Below are positions 46,234 to 54,234 of a stretch of 54,576 bases of DNA, one piece after another. Made by a program: the position numbers and the translations under genes. The stretch's first letter is position 1. Each line of letters begins with the position of its first letter. Origin of the DNA: Kocuria subflava. Its GTDB lineage: Bacteria; Actinomycetota; Actinomycetes; Actinomycetales; Micrococcaceae. Below the pieces are notes generated by a model. That model did no database searches. It was not told the origin of the DNA and was given only the letters and a program-made list of their open reading frames with translations. The DNA lies in the NCBI RefSeq assembly GCF_012163155.1, contig NZ_JAAVUN010000006.1:56735-111310 (forward strand), written 5' to 3'.

Positions 46234-46257
46234 TGTACCATTTCCTGTACAGGAGGC
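46234..46257. promoter_or_regulatory. yefM-yoeB operator with twin TGTAC sites
   Basis: TGTACC at 46234-46239 and TGTACA at 46246-46251 have centres 12 bases apart, within a larger inverted repeat (GGCCTCCTGTAC / CTGTACAGGAGGCC). In E. coli YefM-YoeB the operator has TGTACA cores with the same centre spacing (from memory). The right half also contains the AGGAGG ribosome site of yefM, so binding could block transcription and translation. Confidence 0.7.
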
Positions 46258-46261
46258 CTCA

Positions 46262-46519
46262 ATGAAGACCATGAGTTACACGGAATCGCGCGCCAATTAC
46301 GCACGCGTTTTGGACCAGGTCACGGAAGACCGCCAAGCCGTCGTCATCACGCGCTCCGGCCACGAACCCGTGGTGATCGTGTCCCAGGCCGATTACGACT
46401 CACTGGTGGAAACCGCGCATTTGATGCGGTCCCCGGCCAATGCCCGCAGACTTCTGGATGCCATGGAGCGTCTGGAGCACGGGCAAGGCCATGAGCACGC
46501 CCTTGTGGACCACGACTGA
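46262..46519 (+). CDS. yefM: Antitoxin YefM (Phd/YefM family)
   Basis: Antitoxin of 85 residues: the N-terminal DNA-binding and dimerisation domain MSYTESRANYARVLDQVTED is followed by VVITRSGHEPVVIVSQADYDSL. The C-terminal toxin-wrapping region (about 55-85) is charged and His-rich. It neutralises YoeB and, with it, represses its own promoter through the TGTAC operator just upstream. The toxin starts two bases after its stop. ATG 46262 or 46271 may be used; AGGAGG precedes the first. Confidence 0.93.
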   Translation: MKTMSYTESRANYARVLDQVTEDRQAVVITRSGHEPVVIVSQADYDSLVETAHLMRSPANARRLLDAMERLEHGQGHEHALVDHD

Positions 46520-46521
46520 AC

Positions 46522-46779
46522 ATGGCTCTCATCTGGGACCGTAATGCCTGGGACGATTACCTGTGGTGGGAGGCCCAGGACCGCAGAGTCCTGAAACGGA
46601 TCAATCAGCTCATCAAGGACATTCAGCGCAACGGCAATGAAGGAATCGGCAAACCAGAGGCCCTCAAGCATGACTTTGCCGAGTTCCGGTCACGGCGGAT
46701 CACCGATGAACACCGCCTGGTGTACAAGGCGGCCGACCAGGACATTCTCATCGCGGCGTGCCGGTACCGCTACGGGTAG
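46522..46779 (+). CDS. yoeB: Toxin YoeB-like mRNA endonuclease with H83R
   Basis: Toxin of 85 residues of the Txe/YoeB family, which cleaves mRNA at the ribosomal A site. KPEALKH has E46, RRITDEHRLVYK has R65, and the end reads CRYRYG. In E. coli YoeB numbering, which aligns without gaps here, E46, R65, H83 and Y84 form the active site. H83 is Arg here while E46, R65 and Y84 are kept. The change could weaken or abolish cleavage. It overlaps nothing and is coupled to yefM. Confidence 0.92.
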   Translation: MALIWDRNAWDDYLWWEAQDRRVLKRINQLIKDIQRNGNEGIGKPEALKHDFAEFRSRRITDEHRLVYKAADQDILIAACRYRYG

Positions 46780-46791
46780 TTGACCTCTGCC

Positions 46792-47640
46792 TCACAATCC
46801 TTGGCGCACGGATACGGCCAGCGGCCGCAAGAGACGACCCACCAGATCAGCCAAGTCGGTGGAGTCCGTGTACATCTCACCGGCCCGCAAGGAGGCGTCG
46901 TTCTGGGTTATGAAGGCAGCCATGCCGCCATCAACTCCGGTTGCTTCCAGATGGGCGGCAAAGTCGTCGTCGTTCAGCGCGCGGTGAGTGATGCTTTGTC
47001 CGGATGTCGCAGAGAGTTCACGGGCGAACTCATTCATGGTGAACGCCGTGCCGCCGAGTTCATAAATGCGGTTTTCCGAGCCACCTGACGCCAGGACCAC
47101 GGCGGCCGCAGCAGCCAAATCAGCACGGGCAGCACCGGAAATCTGCGCTTCCCCAACAGCGTCAACAATCTCCCCCGTGGCCAGGTGCTGGGGAATCAGG
47201 CGCGTGAACAGCTCGTGGTACCAGGCATTGCGCAGGATGGCGAACGGAATACCCGAGGCTTGAATGAGCTGTTCGGTGGCGTGGTGCTCCGGAGCCAGCG
47301 GATTGTTGGTGGTGTCCGCATTGAGGATTGAGGTGTAGGAGATGTGGCCCACGCCAGCCTCTACGGCGGCATCGATCACTGTCTTGTGGGATTGGCTGGC
47401 ACCGGGCCCTGACCCGGAGACCACCAGCAGGCGATCCACACCATCCAGGGCCTCACGCCAACCAGCAGGGCTTGCGTAATCGGCCTGGCGGACCTGGACC
47501 CCACGATCCGCAAGGTCGGTCACTTTGGCGGGGTCACGCACGACAGCCACGATCTGGTCAGCAGAAACCCCGCCTGTCAGGAGTTCTTCAACTGTCAATC
47601 GGCCAAGATTTCTGGAAGCACCGGTAAGTCCGATGGTCAA
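46792..47640 (-). CDS. NmrA/QorB-like NAD(P)-dependent oxidoreductase
   Basis: Protein of 282 residues of the atypical short-chain dehydrogenase (NmrA/QorB) family. GASRNLG at 7-13 is the nucleotide-binding glycine motif. HISYTSILNADTT and ILRNAWYHELFTRLI are typical of QorB-like quinone reductases, and the usual Tyr-x3-Lys catalytic pair is absent. It likely reduces quinone-like or electrophilic compounds, or senses redox state. It is divergent from a TetR regulator, with paired inverted operator-like elements between. Confidence 0.87.
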   Translation of the reverse strand: MTIGLTGASRNLGRLTVEELLTGGVSADQIVAVVRDPAKVTDLADRGVQVRQADYASPAGWREALDGVDRLLVVSGSGPGASQSHKTVIDAAVEAGVGHISYTSILNADTTNNPLAPEHHATEQLIQASGIPFAILRNAWYHELFTRLIPQHLATGEIVDAVGEAQISGAARADLAAAAAVVLASGGSENRIYELGGTAFTMNEFARELSATSGQSITHRALNDDDFAAHLEATGVDGGMAAFITQNDASLRAGEMYTDSTDLADLVGRLLRPLAVSVRQGL

Positions 47641-47668
47641 GGGGAGCCCCTCATTTCAAAGTTGATCC

Positions 47669-47720
47669 GGACCCTTTGGTCCGTTTCAGGTGAGACTAGC
47701 AGAAACGGAACGGTCGGTCC
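47669..47720. promoter_or_regulatory. Paired 19-base inverted operator elements
   Basis: GGACCCTTTGGTCCGTTTC (47669-47687, plus strand) and the related element read from the minus strand of 47702-47720 (GGACCGACCGTTCCGTTTC) share 14 of 19 bases and are inverted about 33 bases apart. The first also holds a CGGACC/GGTCCG palindrome. They lie in the 100-base region between the oxidoreductase and TetR genes, so they are good candidate TetR sites. Confidence 0.55.
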
Positions 47721-47740
47721 ACATCAGGTAATCTGTGATC

Positions 47741-48304
47741 ATGACGACGACGCCCACCCCCACCCGGAAAGACGCCGCCCGAAATCGTTCACTCCTGCTG
47801 GCAGCGGCAGAAGACTTGTTTCGCGATGCCGGACTCGATGTGACGCTGAAAGACGTGGCCCGGCACGCCGGCGTCGGCGTGGGTACCGTGTACCGCCACT
47901 TCCCCACCAAGGACGACCTGGTGGCCGCACTGTTCGCCCAACAGTTGGAAGCCGAGATCGAGCGCGCTCGCAAAAGTGTTGAGGCCGGAGATTCCTGGGA
48001 GGCACTGGTTGATTACTTGAAGGAGAGCATGCGCCTACAGTCCTCCAACAGGGGCCTGCGAGCACTCATGTGCCCGGCAGGATCCGTGTTCGACTCCGTG
48101 CGCGAGTGCAAGGCAGTGGTGAACCCACTGATTGATCAGTTGGTGAAGTCAGCACATGCTCAGGGCACGTTGCGCCCTGACTGCACTTCGCGGGACATCG
48201 CCCTGTTGCAGGTGGGCCTTGTGGGCATCATGGACGCGACCCCGGAGGACCCAAATGCCTACCGGCGGCATTTGGCGCTGTTCCTGGACGGTGTCCGGGT
48301 GTGA
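47741..48304 (+). CDS. TetR-family repressor
   Basis: Regulator of 187 residues. The N-terminal helix-turn-helix reads NRSLLLAAAEDLF...TLKDVARHAGVGVGTVYRHFPTKDDL, and a helical ligand-binding domain with a TetR C-terminal fold follows. ATG 47741 starts MTTTPTPTRKDAARNR; an ATG two codons earlier is an alternative. Divergent arrangement with the NmrA-like gene and the inverted elements between suggest it represses that gene and itself, responding to an electrophilic or quinone-type effector. Confidence 0.9.
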   Translation: MTTTPTPTRKDAARNRSLLLAAAEDLFRDAGLDVTLKDVARHAGVGVGTVYRHFPTKDDLVAALFAQQLEAEIERARKSVEAGDSWEALVDYLKESMRLQSSNRGLRALMCPAGSVFDSVRECKAVVNPLIDQLVKSAHAQGTLRPDCTSRDIALLQVGLVGIMDATPEDPNAYRRHLALFLDGVRV

Positions 48305-48366
48305 TGCGGTCACGCTGGCCCGCTTCCGCCCACTGTGCGGGTGGTCAGGTCCCCAGCTCCGGCATC

Positions 48367-48388
48367 GGGGCGTGATCGCTGACGCCCC
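48367..48388. terminator. Hairpin between the TetR and phosphoribosyltransferase genes
   Basis: GGGGCGT (48367-48373) pairs with ACGCCCC (48382-48388) around GATCGCTG in the 93-base convergent gap. Confidence 0.5.
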
Positions 48389-48397
48389 CCGCGCCAG

Positions 48398-48793
48398 TCA
48401 GGCGCCTGGTGCCAACTGGGCCACGTAGGGCAGGTTGCGCAGCTTGTCCTGCCACGGCAGACCGAAACCCACCAGCATGTCATCGCTGTCCATCTGATGC
48501 GCAAAATACTGACGGACCGGGATCTCCACCCGCCCAGGTTTGACGAACAACGTTGCCACCGAGATTGACGCTGGATCGAACTCTTTCAGGTGTTCCACCA
48601 GGCGCTTCATGGTCCCACCGGACTCGATGGCATCATCCACCACAATGACGTCGCGCCCCTGGATCGGCACATTCTGGTAGTACACAATCGGCGAGGCGTT
48701 GGTGCGCTCCCCAGGCGTGTGAGGACACGAGATCCAATCCATGGCCACGTCAAAGTTCAGCTGCCGCACCAGCTCACCGATGTTCTCACTCAT
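48398..48793 (-). CDS. Short phosphoribosyltransferase-family protein (HPRT-like)
   Basis: Protein of 131 residues. VAMDWIS near 16-22 and the PRPP-binding motif VIVVDDAIESGGT near 49-61 match hypoxanthine phosphoribosyltransferases, as does the end VGFGLPWQDKLRNLPYVAQL. HPRTs are about 180 residues; the N-terminal 45-50, including the PPi-binding loop and dimer contacts, are absent. The good ribosome site (GGGAG) before ATG 48793 argues that this short form is the real product. Activity is doubtful. Confidence 0.78.
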   Translation of the reverse strand: MSENIGELVRQLNFDVAMDWISCPHTPGERTNASPIVYYQNVPIQGRDVIVVDDAIESGGTMKRLVEHLKEFDPASISVATLFVKPGRVEIPVRQYFAHQMDSDDMLVGFGLPWQDKLRNLPYVAQLAPGA

Positions 48794-48841
48794 TGCCCAT
48801 CTCCCAATCGTTCACAGCGGAGCACCTTTGCGCGGACAACG

Positions 48842-49423
48842 TTATCTGCCGACCACACCATGCGTTGGGCTGTAACGCACGTGCACGGTGCCGTCGTCGA
48901 AAATCCGGTGATCCGTCAATTTCAGCTCCAGGCGGGCATCCTGTGGGAGTGCAGGTAGGCCACCGCCCAGGACTTTGGGCACGATGAAGAATTCAAAAAC
49001 CTCCACAACGCCCGCACGAATGGCGGGTGCCGCGGTGGTGGGGCCGAAAATTTCGACGACGCCGGACGCCTCCCTGGCAATCTCCACGATTCGGTCCACG
49101 GTGAGCGCCGGAACAAGGGCGTCATGGGTGGATGCCAGTTGCTCCGATGTCAGGGTTGACGAGGCAGCAAAGGTGTTGATGTTCCGCCACAGCTTGGCGA
49201 ACTCCTGCTCGGCCGATGACCACTGTTCGTCAGAGGGCTCCGAGTGCCAGTAGCGCATGAGCTCGTAGGTCTTGCGGCCCAGAATCTCCGTGGACACGTG
49301 ACGCATTCGCTCCAGGTGCGCGGCAAACACCGCCTCGCTGGGAGCACTCCACTGGAAGTCTCCCGAGGGATCGGCCACGTAACCGTCCAGGGAAACGGTG
49401 GTTGCATAGGTCAAAGTACCCAC
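48842..49423 (-). CDS. DHFR-like (RibD C-terminal) reductase family protein
   Basis: Protein of 193 residues. It begins LTYATTVSLDGYVADPSGDFQWS, then ILGRKTYELMRYWHSE and VVEIFGPTTAAPAIRAGVVEVFEFFIVPKVLGGGLP. These are the marks of the RibD C-terminal/DHFR-like family, which uses NADPH. The reaction is not known for most members. The start is GTG 49423 with AGGAAAG upstream. It stands alone between the phosphoribosyltransferase and the saccharopine-dehydrogenase-like gene. Confidence 0.87.
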   Translation of the reverse strand: MGTLTYATTVSLDGYVADPSGDFQWSAPSEAVFAAHLERMRHVSTEILGRKTYELMRYWHSEPSDEQWSSAEQEFAKLWRNINTFAASSTLTSEQLASTHDALVPALTVDRIVEIAREASGVVEIFGPTTAAPAIRAGVVEVFEFFIVPKVLGGGLPALPQDARLELKLTDHRIFDDGTVHVRYSPTHGVVGR

Positions 49424-49617
49424 AGATCATCTCTTTCCTACGTCTGGTGCAACGTATTTCTGGCGCCGTGTCCAGGCTAGTCGCCGCCACGTTCGGCGAC
49501 CCAGACAAGGCCGAGGCCTCGACTCCCCCGACTGGGCTGGCCACCTCTCAGAATCGGTGGGTCGATCTGCATGGCGCCTGCACCACATCACCCGTGGGTC
49601 CGTGAGTGGCACCGCAG

Positions 49618-50922
49618 TTACTCCGGGCTCGGCAGTCCCGCCCTTCCCCCGTTGCTGACGCGCTCGACATCAAACGTGAAGCCGTATCCGCGCAGCCGTT
49701 CCACCACATTGGTACCCAGAGCTGTGGCAGGCGTCAGAACCCCGGCTCGCTGCGGCAGGTCCACTTCGTCCTGGGCCAGAGCCAGTGCGGATTCGCCGAG
49801 CATGATCGCCGTCCCGTTGTAACCCGGGTCGTAGTCGGCCGCCACTCGAGTGCGGTAGCGGGCACCGGTGGTCGTTGTTGCGTCAATCTGCAGCGCGAAT
49901 CGCCCATTGTCCAGATTCTCTTGGGACGGACCGGAGCCGGGCTTGGGCAGCACCCGGCCCATCAAGGCGCGCGTGGGTTTCCACCACATTCCAGCCGCCA
50001 AGCCTCCCAGCGCAACGGCTGTGGTGGCCGCGCGAGCGGCTCCGATCACGCCTTGACCCGTGTCGAACAATTCCTGGTAGCGGAGGCTGCGGCCATAAGA
50101 CCATCCGGTGAGAGCGTTGCTGCGTCGGACAACCCTTGTGTTGTAGCTGGCCATCACGAACGGGGCAGTCCACCGCCCCGTTCGACCGTTCCGCTGGACC
50201 GGGACCTGTTCCACCAGGGCGCCCAGCCGACCCCGGGGCCGCCCACGCTGAGGAATGGCGGACCCGGTTGGCTCTTTCTTCCTGTCCGGTGACAAGGCGT
50301 AGGGGTCGCCCACCATCCTTCGGATCTGCGGGTCCTGGGACATCTGCCGGATCTGCTCGCGCATGGAGTCGATGGTGCCGCCGCTGACTCCCCCACGCAT
50401 GGATCGCACGTGCAAAGTGGTGTCTCCCAGCGTGCCTTCACCGTCCTCGGCCACGCGCGCGGCTGTCACCAGCACCCCTAGGTCCGAAGGCAAGGAGTCG
50501 AATCCGCAGGAGGTCACCAGGCGAGCTCCGGCGACCACGGCCGCCTCATGGTGGCGGTCAATCGCATCTCGAACGAACAGAACCTCACCGGTCAAATCGC
50601 AGTAGTGCGTTCCAGTCTCAGCGCACGCGCCCACCAGCGGCAGCCCGTACTTGACGTACGGCCCCACGGTGGAGATCACCACTCGCGTGCGGCGCGCCAT
50701 GACCAGAAGGCCGTCCTGGTCACCGGCATCAACGACGACGGTGGGCCAGGTTGCCGCGGAGGGCGGCAGGTCCGCTCGGACAGCCTCCAGGCGGTCCTTG
50801 CTGCGCCCCGCGATGGCGACGCGCAGGTGGGCGGGTGCATGCCGGGCCAGGTGGGCTGCAGTCAGTTTGCCCACAAAGCCGGTGACACCGAAAACGATCA
50901 GGTCGAACTCACGTTCACTCAT
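49618..50922 (-). CDS. Saccharopine dehydrogenase-like reductase
   Basis: Protein of 434 residues related to actinobacterial trans-acting enoyl reductases. The Rossmann motif GVTGFVGKLTAAHLA is at 12-26, followed by AIAGRSKDRL, VISTVGPYVKYGLPLVGACAETGTHYCDLTGE and the DSLPSDLG substrate region. In mycobacteria such proteins act on lipid precursors; here the substrate is unknown. ATG 50922 has GAGGA close upstream. A hydrophobic segment near 290-310 may touch the membrane. Confidence 0.88.
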   Translation of the reverse strand: MSEREFDLIVFGVTGFVGKLTAAHLARHAPAHLRVAIAGRSKDRLEAVRADLPPSAATWPTVVVDAGDQDGLLVMARRTRVVISTVGPYVKYGLPLVGACAETGTHYCDLTGEVLFVRDAIDRHHEAAVVAGARLVTSCGFDSLPSDLGVLVTAARVAEDGEGTLGDTTLHVRSMRGGVSGGTIDSMREQIRQMSQDPQIRRMVGDPYALSPDRKKEPTGSAIPQRGRPRGRLGALVEQVPVQRNGRTGRWTAPFVMASYNTRVVRRSNALTGWSYGRSLRYQELFDTGQGVIGAARAATTAVALGGLAAGMWWKPTRALMGRVLPKPGSGPSQENLDNGRFALQIDATTTTGARYRTRVAADYDPGYNGTAIMLGESALALAQDEVDLPQRAGVLTPATALGTNVVERLRGYGFTFDVERVSNGGRAGLPSPE

Positions 50923-51040
50923 TCCTCGACTGTAGCCGCTGGGGCCTCAGGCACCCTTGCTTCCGGGCGCAGAAGGGGGTCAGACGAGCCTGCTCAGGGT
51001 CTCCCCAACTGGTCTGTAAAGCACCCTCGATCCACGTCGC

Positions 51041-52273
51041 TCATGCGCTCACGGACTGCACCTTGCCGGTGAGGCCATGTGGGTCCAGCACGAACTTCTT
51101 GGCCACGCCGGAGTCAAAGTTTGCGTACCCTTCCGGCGCAACATCCAAGCTGATGGCCGCGGCGTTGACGGCATCGGCAATGTGGACCTTGTCGTGGAGG
51201 ATCGCCTCCATCAGCGGACGGTGGTAGCGCATCACGGGGCACTGACCAGTGGTGAACGACAACGACTTTGCCCACCCCAGACCCAGGCGAAGGGACAGCG
51301 AACCTTCCTTGGCGGCGTCGTCAATTCCCCCGGGGTCCCCCGTGACGTACAGGCCCGGAATACCCAAGGACCCTCCGGCCTTGGTCACGTTCATCAGCGA
51401 ATTCAGCACCGTGGCGGGGGCCTCCTTGGCATCGTGGCCGTGTCCGCGGGCCTCGAACCCGACGGCGTCCACACCACAGTCGACTTCCTCGACCCCCAGG
51501 ATTTTCGCGATGCCCTCGCGCGGATCCTGAGCGGAAACGTCAACGGTTTCGCATCCGAAGGCTTCCGCAGCCTTGAGCCGCTCCGCATTCAGATCCGCAA
51601 CAATCACGACGGCGGCGCCCAGCAACTGCGCTCCAACTGCAGCCGCAAGACCCACCGGGCCGGCGCCGGCAATGTAGACCGAAGATCCGGGCCCCACCCC
51701 AGCCGTCACAGCACCGTGGTATCCGGTGGGGAAGATGTCCGAGAGCATGGTCAGATCCATGATCTTGTCCATGGCCTGGTCCTTGTCCGGGAACCGCAGC
51801 AGGTTCCAATCGGCGTAGGGCACCAGCACGTATTCGGCCTGGCCACCCACCCAGCCGCCCATGTCCACGTACCCGTAGGCGCTACCCGGGCGATCAGGGT
51901 TGACGTTGAGGCAGATCTCCGTGCGCCCCTTCTTGCAGTTCACACACCGTCCGCAGGAGATGTTGAACGGGACGGAGCACAAGTCCCCCACTTGGATGAA
52001 TTCGACGCCGGGGCCGGTCTCCACCACTTCGCCAGTGATCTCATGCCCCAGCACCAGCCCCTCCGGTGCGGTGGTTCGACCGCGGACCATGTGTTGGTCC
52101 GACCCGCAGATGTTGGTGGTCACCACCTTCAAGATGGCCGCGTGCGGCAGGGGCCGCCCCACGTTGTCCGGGTGGACACCGGGCCCGTCCTTGAGTTCAA
52201 AAGTGGGGTAGTCAATGTCAACCACCTCCACCTTGCCGGGACCCTTGTACGCGACTGCACGGTTGGTTGACAT
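51041..52273 (-). CDS. fdhA: Formaldehyde dehydrogenase, glutathione-independent (FdhA-like zinc ADH)
   Basis: Zinc-containing medium-chain dehydrogenase of 410 residues. NICGSDQHMVRGRTTAPEGLVLGHEITGEVVETG carries the catalytic-zinc Cys and His/Glu. CGRCVNCKKGRTEIC holds the structural-zinc cysteines, and YIAGAGPVGLAAAVGAQLLGA is the NAD site. It oxidises formaldehyde or related aldehydes with bound NAD and needs no thiol adduct. ATG 52273 has GGAGG five bases upstream; the frame extends further but without start signals. Confidence 0.92.
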   Translation of the reverse strand: MSTNRAVAYKGPGKVEVVDIDYPTFELKDGPGVHPDNVGRPLPHAAILKVVTTNICGSDQHMVRGRTTAPEGLVLGHEITGEVVETGPGVEFIQVGDLCSVPFNISCGRCVNCKKGRTEICLNVNPDRPGSAYGYVDMGGWVGGQAEYVLVPYADWNLLRFPDKDQAMDKIMDLTMLSDIFPTGYHGAVTAGVGPGSSVYIAGAGPVGLAAAVGAQLLGAAVVIVADLNAERLKAAEAFGCETVDVSAQDPREGIAKILGVEEVDCGVDAVGFEARGHGHDAKEAPATVLNSLMNVTKAGGSLGIPGLYVTGDPGGIDDAAKEGSLSLRLGLGWAKSLSFTTGQCPVMRYHRPLMEAILHDKVHIADAVNAAAISLDVAPEGYANFDSGVAKKFVLDPHGLTGKVQSVSA

Positions 52274-52422
52274 GAGGACCTCCCTGTCCGCGGGGCAGGA
52301 ATGCCTTGGGTGGCAAGAGCAGCCCCAGTGGTCATCATGCTGAGTGATGCAGACCACAGTCGTCAAGGGTGGGTGATCGGTAGTGACTCCTGCGCCGATG
52401 GTGAGGGGTCCAACCGAGTCGA

Positions 52423-52791
52423 TCAACCCAAGCTGACGCGACTCTCAGTACACAACCACGCCCCGTCCTTGCGTACGAATTGCTGCACACAGTGCAGGGG
52501 CCACGCCTGCCCGCTGCCGTCAGACCGGTAGCCCGTGATGATGTCACCCGTCAGCACGGCATGCTCCCCAGTGATTTCCACGGCCACCTGCTTTGCAATC
52601 ACCTGGTGATAGACAAATTCCTGGCGGCGCATGCCTTCCAACCACTCATCTATGGGCTGGCGATAGCCAGTCATATGAATCAGAACGGCATCATCGGTGA
52701 AGCACTCCCGCAGAGCCTCCGTATCGGCTTCATCCATGGCGACCAGCTGTTGCTGCCAGTTCTTGAGGATTTCAGTGCGCGACTCAGTCAT
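52423..52791 (-). CDS. NTF2-like (SnoaL) protein
   Basis: Protein of 122 residues with the NTF2-like fold: ILKNWQQQLVAMDEADTEALRECFTDDAVLIHMTGYRQPIDEWLEGM, then a beta sheet ending WLCTESRVSLG. Such proteins are ketosteroid-isomerase-like enzymes or small-molecule binders. ATG 52791 follows GGAAGG. It lies upstream of fdhA on the same strand. Confidence 0.83.
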   Translation of the reverse strand: MTESRTEILKNWQQQLVAMDEADTEALRECFTDDAVLIHMTGYRQPIDEWLEGMRRQEFVYHQVIAKQVAVEITGEHAVLTGDIITGYRSDGSGQAWPLHCVQQFVRKDGAWLCTESRVSLG

Positions 52792-52868
52792 GGCGTCCTT
52801 CCCGTTAGGTCTCCGAGGTTCGGCGTCCTGGACCTCGCAGTATCATCCAGGAGGCGCCACCACAGTCG

Positions 52869-53171
52869 TCAGAAGTCACACTGGAGCAGATTGTTCTCGA
52901 CCATCTCGTAGGCGGCAAGGTCCTCGGCGATCTCCAGCTCATACCGACTCTGCAGGTTGAGCCAGAACTGCGACTCCACTGCGTAGTGTTGACCCAGGAT
53001 GCGCGCCGTGACTGCGGTTATCGCCCGCTTGCCCTGCACAAGTTCGTTAATCCAACGCGGAGAGATACCAATGGAATTGGCAAGCTCGTCCGGAGTCATA
53101 GCGGAACCCTTGAGAAAGTCCTCCAGCAGAACCTCCCCCGGGTGGATAGGCGCGTAGAGCTTGTTATTCAT
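52869..53171 (-). CDS. higA: HigA antitoxin
   Basis: Antitoxin of 100 residues: IHPGEVLLEDFLKGSAMTPDELANSIGISPRWINELVQGKRAITAVTARILGQHYAVESQFWLNLQSRYELE. This is the HigA-type Cro/C1 helix-turn-helix with its helical tail. It begins eight bases after the remains of higB, the normal higB-higA order. The antitoxin is intact but its toxin is not, so it may act only as a repressor or cross-neutralise another toxin. Confidence 0.9.
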   Translation of the reverse strand: MNNKLYAPIHPGEVLLEDFLKGSAMTPDELANSIGISPRWINELVQGKRAITAVTARILGQHYAVESQFWLNLQSRYELEIAEDLAAYEMVENNLLQCDF

Positions 53172-53179
53172 GTTGCACC

Positions 53180-53424
53180 TCAGTGGTAGTCCTCAATGAT
53201 CACGTTCTCCGGGCCAGCGTCGGTCCACACGAAGCAGATCCGCCACTGGTCGTTAATCCGAATGTGTGTTGGCCCCGTCGGTCGCAGTCCAGCTGCTCCA
53301 AGCGGTTGCCCAGTGGGATCCTCAAGTCCTCAATGTCCCGAGCTGCACTGCCCGATCAACACGCTTGACTCACTGCTCTTGCCAAATGCGCTCGGTGCCC
53401 TTGCTGCCGAACGATCTGATCACG
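53180..53424 (-). pseudogene. higB: Decayed HigB toxin
   Basis: The 3' part translates as RINDQWRICFVWTDAGPENVIIEDYH ending at 53180, a clear HigB C-terminus. From GTG 53424 the frame opens MIRSFGSKGTERIWQEQ then TGA (53373-53371), then VKRVDRAVQ. A block of about 10-15 codons is missing, and DIEDLRIPLGNRLEQLDCDRRGQH is in another frame, with one more shift near 53255. At least one nonsense, one deletion with frame change and one indel are needed, so the toxin is dead. Confidence 0.85.
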
Positions 53425-53572
53425 ACAGGAGACTGTAACGACTCGCGTCGATAACGCTAGACCTTAAACCGGAACTCTGCGACATCTCCACGTGTGGGGC
53501 TATTTCTCAGGAGCGGCAATTTGTCCGGGATGAAAGAAGGAGGCCACAGGGCCCTGACAGGGCCAGCTTCGG

Positions 53573-53887
53573 TCAGGCCACCTGGACACGCTGGTCTCCC
53601 AGCACGTACTCGATTGCCAGGTCGCCACCGACCGCCTCGAGGTAGCTGCGGATCGTTCCGACTTTTGCATTATCAAGGTCGCCGTGCTCGATCTTGGAGA
53701 CCTGGCGCTGTCCTACGCCAATGCGCTCCGCGAGCTGAGCCTGTGTCAGGCCAGCTTGCTCGCGCAGCTCACGGAGCCGGTACGCACGCACTTCGGCGAG
53801 CATCCGCTCCTTGTGTGCGTCAACGCGCTCCCGGTCCACGGGATGCTCGGCGACGAAGTCCTTCAGCGATAGAGCCATATCGCTCAC
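53573..53887 (-). CDS. XRE-family antitoxin
   Basis: Antitoxin of 104 residues. The helix-turn-helix LREQAGLTQAQLAERIGVGQRQVSKIEHGDLDNAKVGTIRSYLEAVGGDLAIEYVLGDQ is at the C-terminal side, and an N-terminal arm (MSDMALSLKDFVAEHPVDRERV) probably contacts the toxin. Its ATG overlaps the toxin stop (ATGA). The order toxin then antitoxin and the fold are like HigBA-type and phage-derived pairs. Confidence 0.88.
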   Translation of the reverse strand: MSDMALSLKDFVAEHPVDRERVDAHKERMLAEVRAYRLRELREQAGLTQAQLAERIGVGQRQVSKIEHGDLDNAKVGTIRSYLEAVGGDLAIEYVLGDQRVQVA

Positions 53888-54234
53888 TCTCCTCCTAGTT
53901 TTCGCAGGTGGTCATCAAGAATGTCGTCGGCCAACGGAATGTTCTTCTTGTACCAGCGTGTCCAATTGCCGGCCTTGTCGCCCGCGATCAACATGATCGC
54001 CGAGCGCTCCGGGTCGAAGGCGAACATGACGCGCAGCTCAGATCGGCCAGACGATCCCGGCCGGAGCTCCTTCATGTTGCGATGCCTTGACGACGACACC
54101 GTGTCGACGATCGGCCGACCGAGCTGAGGACCACGATCCTCGAGCAGCTCAATCGCGGCGACCACCTGCGCACGCGAATCTTCGTCCAGCGAAGTGAGCC
54201 ATCCCGCAATCAGTTCGATGTCCACGCTCCACAT
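53884..54234 (-). CDS. RelE/ParE-superfamily toxin (DUF891/Gp49-like)
   Basis: Protein of 116 residues: MWSVDIELIAGWLTSLDEDSRAQVVAAIELLEDRGPQLGRPIVDTV, then MKELRPGSSGRSELRVMFAFDPERSAIMLIAGDKAGNWTRWYKKNIP. The KELR stretch with RxxFAFD and GDKxGxWxRWYKK is typical of HigB-2/Gp49-like toxins. No ribosome site is visible before ATG 54234; TAACCT ends seven bases upstream and could be a -10 element for a leaderless message. An 18-base perfect palindrome precedes it. Confidence 0.86.
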   Translation of the reverse strand: MWSVDIELIAGWLTSLDEDSRAQVVAAIELLEDRGPQLGRPIVDTVSSSRHRNMKELRPGSSGRSELRVMFAFDPERSAIMLIAGDKAGNWTRWYKKNIPLADDILDDHLRKLGGE

